A stretch of 55,246 nucleotides of DNA from an uncultured Bacteroidales bacterium (GTDB lineage: Bacteria; Bacteroidota; Bacteroidia; Bacteroidales; UBA932): positions 1-55,246 of the forward strand of contig CALVAE010000089.1 of assembly GCA_944325465.1 (NCBI GenBank), written 5' to 3'. Shown here one piece after another: positions 51,823-55,246 of this stretch. Numbering within the stretch: the first letter of the stretch is position 1; the number at the start of each line of letters is the position of its first letter. Made by a program: the position numbers and the translations under genes. The notes beneath the pieces were generated by a model that saw only the letters and a program-made list of their open reading frames with translations, was not told the DNA's origin and ran no database searches.

Positions 51823-54237
51823 ATGTGGAATATGGAAATAAAAATTTCAGACGAACTTAATGCAATCATCAACTACGCAAGGCAGGAGGCGATGCGTACA
51901 GGGAATTACGGGATAGCCCCGGACCACCTGTTTCTGGGCATATTGAGGCATGAGGAGAACATTGCCTGCCATGTACTTGCAAGTCTCGATACCGACCTCG
52001 AGGAATTCAAGCAGTTCATCGACAGCAGGATATTCACCAACGAAAGCATCCCCTACTCTGAAGCGGATCACATAACCTTCTCGCGAGGCGCACAGAACGT
52101 ATTGAGCATCACTGTCCTCGAAGCCTCAAGGGCAGGAAGCCGGATAGCCTCGTCCCAGCATCTTCTGCTGGCACTGTGCAGAAGTACGGGAGGATATGGC
52201 ATCACTTACCTCCGGGACATAGGCATAGACTACAGACGGATCGCCGATTTTCTGGAGAAGAACGGGATGCTGGTATCCGACAATGACGAGGAAAACCCCG
52301 ACAGGCAGGGAAACGGCATGGACAACATACAGGAAACGGCCCAGGACGGGAATGAAAGGAACGCGAAGCAGTCTGCCCTGGATGACTTCGGATACGACCT
52401 GACACGCGCAGCGGAAGAAGGGAAACTGGATCCGGTAAGCGGCCGGGAGGAAGAGACAGAGAGGGTCATACAGATCCTCGGGCGGAGGAAAAAGAACAAT
52501 CCGATGCTCGTGGGAGACCCCGGAGTCGGCAAATCCGCAATCGTCGAAGGGATTGCCCTCAGAATAGCATCAGGGGACGTCCCTTCCGTACTCATGGGAA
52601 AGAGGATAATATCCCTCGATATCGCCTCCGTGGTTGCAGGGACCAGATACAGGGGGGACTTCGAAAAGAGGCTCAAATCCATCATAGGCGAACTCACCGG
52701 AAATCCTGACATCATCCTGTTCATTGACGAATTCCATACCCTTGTCGGAGCAGGAGGGGCAGCCGGGAGTCTGGATGCCGCAAACATGCTGAAACCGGCA
52801 CTCGCAAGAGGAGAACTGCAATGCATCGGGGCCACTACCCTGGACGAATTCACGAGAATCGTGGAAAGGGACGGAGCACTGGACAGGAGATTCCAGAAAA
52901 TCGTAGTCGAACCTACCGACTTCAGGCAGACGCTGTCTATTCTCGGCAAGATCAGGGACAGGTATGAAGACTACCATTCCATAAGGTACACCGATGCCGC
53001 TTTGGAAGCCTGTGTAAGGCTCTCCGACAGATATATATCCGACAGATGCCTTCCTGACAAGGCCATTGACGCGATGGATGAAGCCGGGTCAATGGTCCAT
53101 CTCAGGAATTCCAGGAAGAAAGGGAAAGCGGAAGTCGGTGAAAATGACATTGCATGCGCAATCTCAGCAATGACCGGAATCCCTGTAGGGAAAGTGGTCG
53201 AATCCGAAAGCGAAAGGCTTGTCAGGATGGAAGAACGGCTGAAAAACAGGATAGTCGGCCAGGACGACGCCATCAACAGTGTGGTAAGGGCAATCCGACG
53301 CAACAGGGCGGGAATCAAGGACCCTGGAAAACCGATAGGGAGTTTCCTGTTCTACGGTCCTACCGGTGTCGGAAAGACCAGACTGGCAAAATCAATTGCG
53401 GAATACCTTTTCGGAAGCCAGGACAATATGATCAGGATAGACATGAGCGAATACATGGAGAAATTCACTGTATCAAGGCTGAACGGCGCCCCTCCGGGAT
53501 ATGTCGGATACGAAGACGGAGGACAGTTGAGCGAGCGGGTCAGACGCCAGCCGTACAGCGTCGTCCTTCTGGATGAAATAGAGAAGGCCCATCCTGACAT
53601 ATTCAATATCCTGCTTCAGGTACTTGATGAAGGCAGGCTGACCGACAGCAGGGGAAGGACTGTGGATTTCCGCAATACCATCCTGATCATGACTTCGAAT
53701 GTCGGGAGCCGGGAAATGGATGAGTACGGCAACGGGGTAGGCTACGTGACCGCATCGCGGGACATGGCTTCCAACAGGAAATCCATCCTGGAAAAATCAA
53801 TAAGGAAAGTATTCCCGCCTGAATTCATAAACAGGATAGACGAACAGATACAGTTCAGGGCTCTTGGCAAGGATGACATGGAAAAGATCATAGACATCGA
53901 ACTGAGGGATCTGCGGCACAGGGTGGCGGAAGCCGGCTACAGGCTGAATATCTCTCCCGCGGCAAAAAGGCTCACCGCACTGCATGGATATGACCCCAAA
54001 TACGGCGCAAGACCTCTTAAACGAGCAATCCAGCGATATATCGAGGATCCCGTATCCGAATACATCATATCCGGGAAAGCCGCTCCGGGAAACGGCCAGG
54101 AACAGGAAACCATCAAGGTAGGACTGACTCCTGACAAATCCGATACTGTAGTGACAGCCGGCAGACAGTCACACAGTCTCCACATCGACGAGTTCGAGGT
54201 CAAGATCACTGATGATACCGACAAGGGCGCTGAATGA
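51823..54237 (+). CDS. clpC: Clp protease ATPase subunit, ClpC/ClpA type
   Basis: AAA+ unfoldase that feeds ClpP, 804 residues. A Clp N-domain repeat occupies residues 1-145, then the first ATPase module with GDPGVGKS at about 229-236 and a second with GPTGVGKT at about 512-519, and DEIEKAHPDIFNILLQVLDEG near the second Walker B. The linker (DNDEENPDRQGNGMDNIQE) is acidic and low-complexity. I see no clear UVR motif in the middle, so ClpC/ClpA cannot be separated with certainty. The ATG at 51832 is an alternative start. Confidence 0.92.
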   Translation: MWNMEIKISDELNAIINYARQEAMRTGNYGIAPDHLFLGILRHEENIACHVLASLDTDLEEFKQFIDSRIFTNESIPYSEADHITFSRGAQNVLSITVLEASRAGSRIASSQHLLLALCRSTGGYGITYLRDIGIDYRRIADFLEKNGMLVSDNDEENPDRQGNGMDNIQETAQDGNERNAKQSALDDFGYDLTRAAEEGKLDPVSGREEETERVIQILGRRKKNNPMLVGDPGVGKSAIVEGIALRIASGDVPSVLMGKRIISLDIASVVAGTRYRGDFEKRLKSIIGELTGNPDIILFIDEFHTLVGAGGAAGSLDAANMLKPALARGELQCIGATTLDEFTRIVERDGALDRRFQKIVVEPTDFRQTLSILGKIRDRYEDYHSIRYTDAALEACVRLSDRYISDRCLPDKAIDAMDEAGSMVHLRNSRKKGKAEVGENDIACAISAMTGIPVGKVVESESERLVRMEERLKNRIVGQDDAINSVVRAIRRNRAGIKDPGKPIGSFLFYGPTGVGKTRLAKSIAEYLFGSQDNMIRIDMSEYMEKFTVSRLNGAPPGYVGYEDGGQLSERVRRQPYSVVLLDEIEKAHPDIFNILLQVLDEGRLTDSRGRTVDFRNTILIMTSNVGSREMDEYGNGVGYVTASRDMASNRKSILEKSIRKVFPPEFINRIDEQIQFRALGKDDMEKIIDIELRDLRHRVAEAGYRLNISPAAKRLTALHGYDPKYGARPLKRAIQRYIEDPVSEYIISGKAAPGNGQEQETIKVGLTPDKSDTVVTAGRQSHSLHIDEFEVKITDDTDKGAE

Positions 54238-54294
54238 ATCTTCCGATGAAATCATTGAACCGATAGACTCTAATGTAAAATCCGTGTTTTTCAT
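54169..54294 (-). CDS. Possible 41-residue peptide antisense to the clpC 3' end
   Basis: An ATG at 54294 opens 41 codons ending in VDVETV, acidic and hydrophobic (FSALVGIISDLDLELV), overlapping the last codons of clpC. TACCTTTG (54324 to 54317) is a consensus -7 box about 22 bases upstream, but no -33 element is at the right spacing. No family recognised. It may be a chance frame. Confidence 0.2.
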   Translation of the reverse strand: MKNTDFTLESIGSMISSEDSFSALVGIISDLDLELVDVETV

Positions 54295-54373
54295 GACATT
54301 CCGTTTATTTATGATGCAAAGGTAAGGCGCGAATGTACCAAAGTACGGCACAAGCATAAAAATTCAATACAAA

Positions 54374-55033
54374 ATGACAAGACTTGTTATATTTGATCTG
54401 GACGGCACGCTTCTGAACACCATTGAAGACCTGGCTACGGCATGCAACCATGCCCTCAGAGGCTGCGGATGCCCGGAAAGGAAACCTGAAGAATACAATC
54501 TTATGGTAGGACGCGGAATATACAATCTCTTCCGTGCAGCCCTGCCTGAAGACAGAAGGACAGATGACATGGTACAGAAGATGGCCGACCTGTTCATTCC
54601 CTATTATGATGCCCACAAGTGCGATCTGACAAGACCGTATCCCGGAATCGTAAACCTGCTCGGGAGGCTTTCACGTGAAAAGATAAAACTGGCGATAGCC
54701 TCCAACAAATATCAGGCGGGGGCGGAGAGCATAGTGGCCTCGTACTTCGGGCAGTTCGGTTTCGTGCAGGTGCTCGGGCAAAGTGAAGGCCGGCCGATAA
54801 AGCCGTCCCCGGAAATCGTCGAAGAGATAATGTCAAGAACGGACGGGATAAGGAAAGACGAAGTCATCTATGTCGGGGACTCCGATGTGGACATGCAGAC
54901 CGGAAAGAATGCCGGAGTCCGGACAATAGGAGTGACCTGGGGATTCAGAAGCCGGGAAGAACTGCTTGCCTGCGGGCCGTGGAAACTGGCCGACACTCCG
55001 GAAGAACTCGGGAATATCATCCTGGAAGACTGA
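54374..55033 (+). CDS. HAD-family phosphatase, phosphoglycolate phosphatase-like
   Basis: Cytosolic haloacid dehalogenase-superfamily phosphatase, 219 residues. Motif I FDLDGTLLNT at residues 7-16, motif II SNK near 114, motif III with Lys in PIKPSPE, and motif IV VGDSDVDMQTG. The helical cap after motif I is typical of subfamily IA enzymes such as Gph. Substrate is not determined by the sequence; phosphoglycolate or another phosphosugar is likely. No clear promoter precedes it. Confidence 0.85.
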   Translation: MTRLVIFDLDGTLLNTIEDLATACNHALRGCGCPERKPEEYNLMVGRGIYNLFRAALPEDRRTDDMVQKMADLFIPYYDAHKCDLTRPYPGIVNLLGRLSREKIKLAIASNKYQAGAESIVASYFGQFGFVQVLGQSEGRPIKPSPEIVEEIMSRTDGIRKDEVIYVGDSDVDMQTGKNAGVRTIGVTWGFRSREELLACGPWKLADTPEELGNIILED

Positions 55034-55117
55034 CTACACCATGCTCCGGGCCGATAAACTACCGGAAAAGGACATCAAGCAATTTGACAAATCCGTCGGA
55101 CCGTCATCAAAATCCGA

Positions 55118-55246
55118 ATGTCTATGGAAAAGGAATGCTGGAGAGACACTCTTTCAAAGTATATCATATATACGGTCATCGCCGCAGTTATCGGCGTGAT
55201 ATGCTGGTATTTCAGGAATATCATAATATACATACTGATAGCCGGG
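55118..55246 (+). CDS. AI-2E family transporter (PerM-like), 5' end only
   Basis: The frame opens at ATG 55118 or 55124 and runs to the window edge without a stop. The 43 codons contain KYIIYTVIAAVIGVICWYF and then NIIIYILIAG, the two hydrophobic runs that start AI-2E/UPF0118 permeases. The substrate of this family is not well defined. It lies 84 bases after the HAD phosphatase, on the same strand. Confidence 0.65.
   Translation, partial: MSMEKECWRDTLSKYIIYTVIAAVIGVICWYFRNIIIYILIAG

Noticed and set aside
1..55246. CRISPR array, tRNA, rRNA, insertion sequence or prophage.
   Set aside because: No regularly spaced repeats with unique spacers, no cloverleaf or transposase/integrase motifs were seen on reading either strand; tRNAscan-SE and Infernal would be decisive.

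Overview
The window looks like a chromosomal segment of a member of the Bacteroidota, most likely order Bacteroidales; I cannot place the genus. The evidence is the recurrent promoter form TTTG-N19/20-TAnnTTTG (the -33/-7 pair used by the Bacteroidota primary sigma factor), SPI/SPII secreted glycosidases, DUF4290, DUF4493, DUF6359 and DUF4861 proteins, a reverse rubrerythrin, and the neighbourhoods gyrA-TPR with divergent clpC and leuS-yitT. No tRNA, rRNA, CRISPR array, insertion sequence or phage gene was seen, and no gene-free stretch exceeds 300 bases.

Layout. 1-6.4 kb: the 5' end of a DUF4290 gene behind a threefold 74-bp tandem repeat, then an AddB-AddA type helicase-nuclease pair with a 4-bp overlap. 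6.5-15.2 kb: housekeeping genes, namely a sugar-kinase-like phosphotransferase, reverse rubrerythrin, DnaK, an RluA-type pseudouridine synthase, a putative surface lipoprotein and a UvrD/PcrA helicase. 15.3-37 kb: a carbohydrate island. A six-gene minus-strand operon encodes, in transcription order, a GH3 enzyme with a PA14 insert, a 1282-residue fusion of an FAD oxidoreductase to a GH36-like glycosidase, a GH2 enzyme with the NxK signature of beta-glucuronidases, a GH2 beta-galactosidase-like enzyme, an SDR fructuronate reductase candidate and mannonate dehydratase UxuA. A divergent LacI-type regulator follows, then uxaC, uxaB-uxaA and kduI-kduD-DUF4861. 37-55 kb: housekeeping again, with ettA, a membrane AraC-type regulator, the SPOR-lipoprotein/pseudo-M28-TonB/leuS/yitT operon, capA-phoH, gyrA-TPR, clpC, an HAD phosphatase and the start of an AI-2E family transporter.

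How the island works together. The secreted enzymes would strip terminal glucuronate, galactose-type and beta-linked sugars from a uronate-bearing glycan. UxaC isomerises glucuronate and galacturonate; the SDR and UxuA take fructuronate through mannonate, and UxaB and UxaA take tagaturonate through altronate, to 2-keto-3-deoxygluconate (KDG). KduI and KduD bring the unsaturated uronate released by polysaccharide lyases to the same compound. KDG kinase and KDPG aldolase, a SusC/SusD pair, a uronate permease and any polysaccharide lyase are absent from the window, so the system must rely on genes elsewhere.

Most unusual items: the FAD-oxidoreductase/GH36-like fusion; an M28-like protein that has lost most zinc ligands and carries a TonB C-terminal domain; the triplicated promoter-bearing repeat in front of DUF4290; and a CpG-centred palindrome between the GH operon and its LacI-type regulator.
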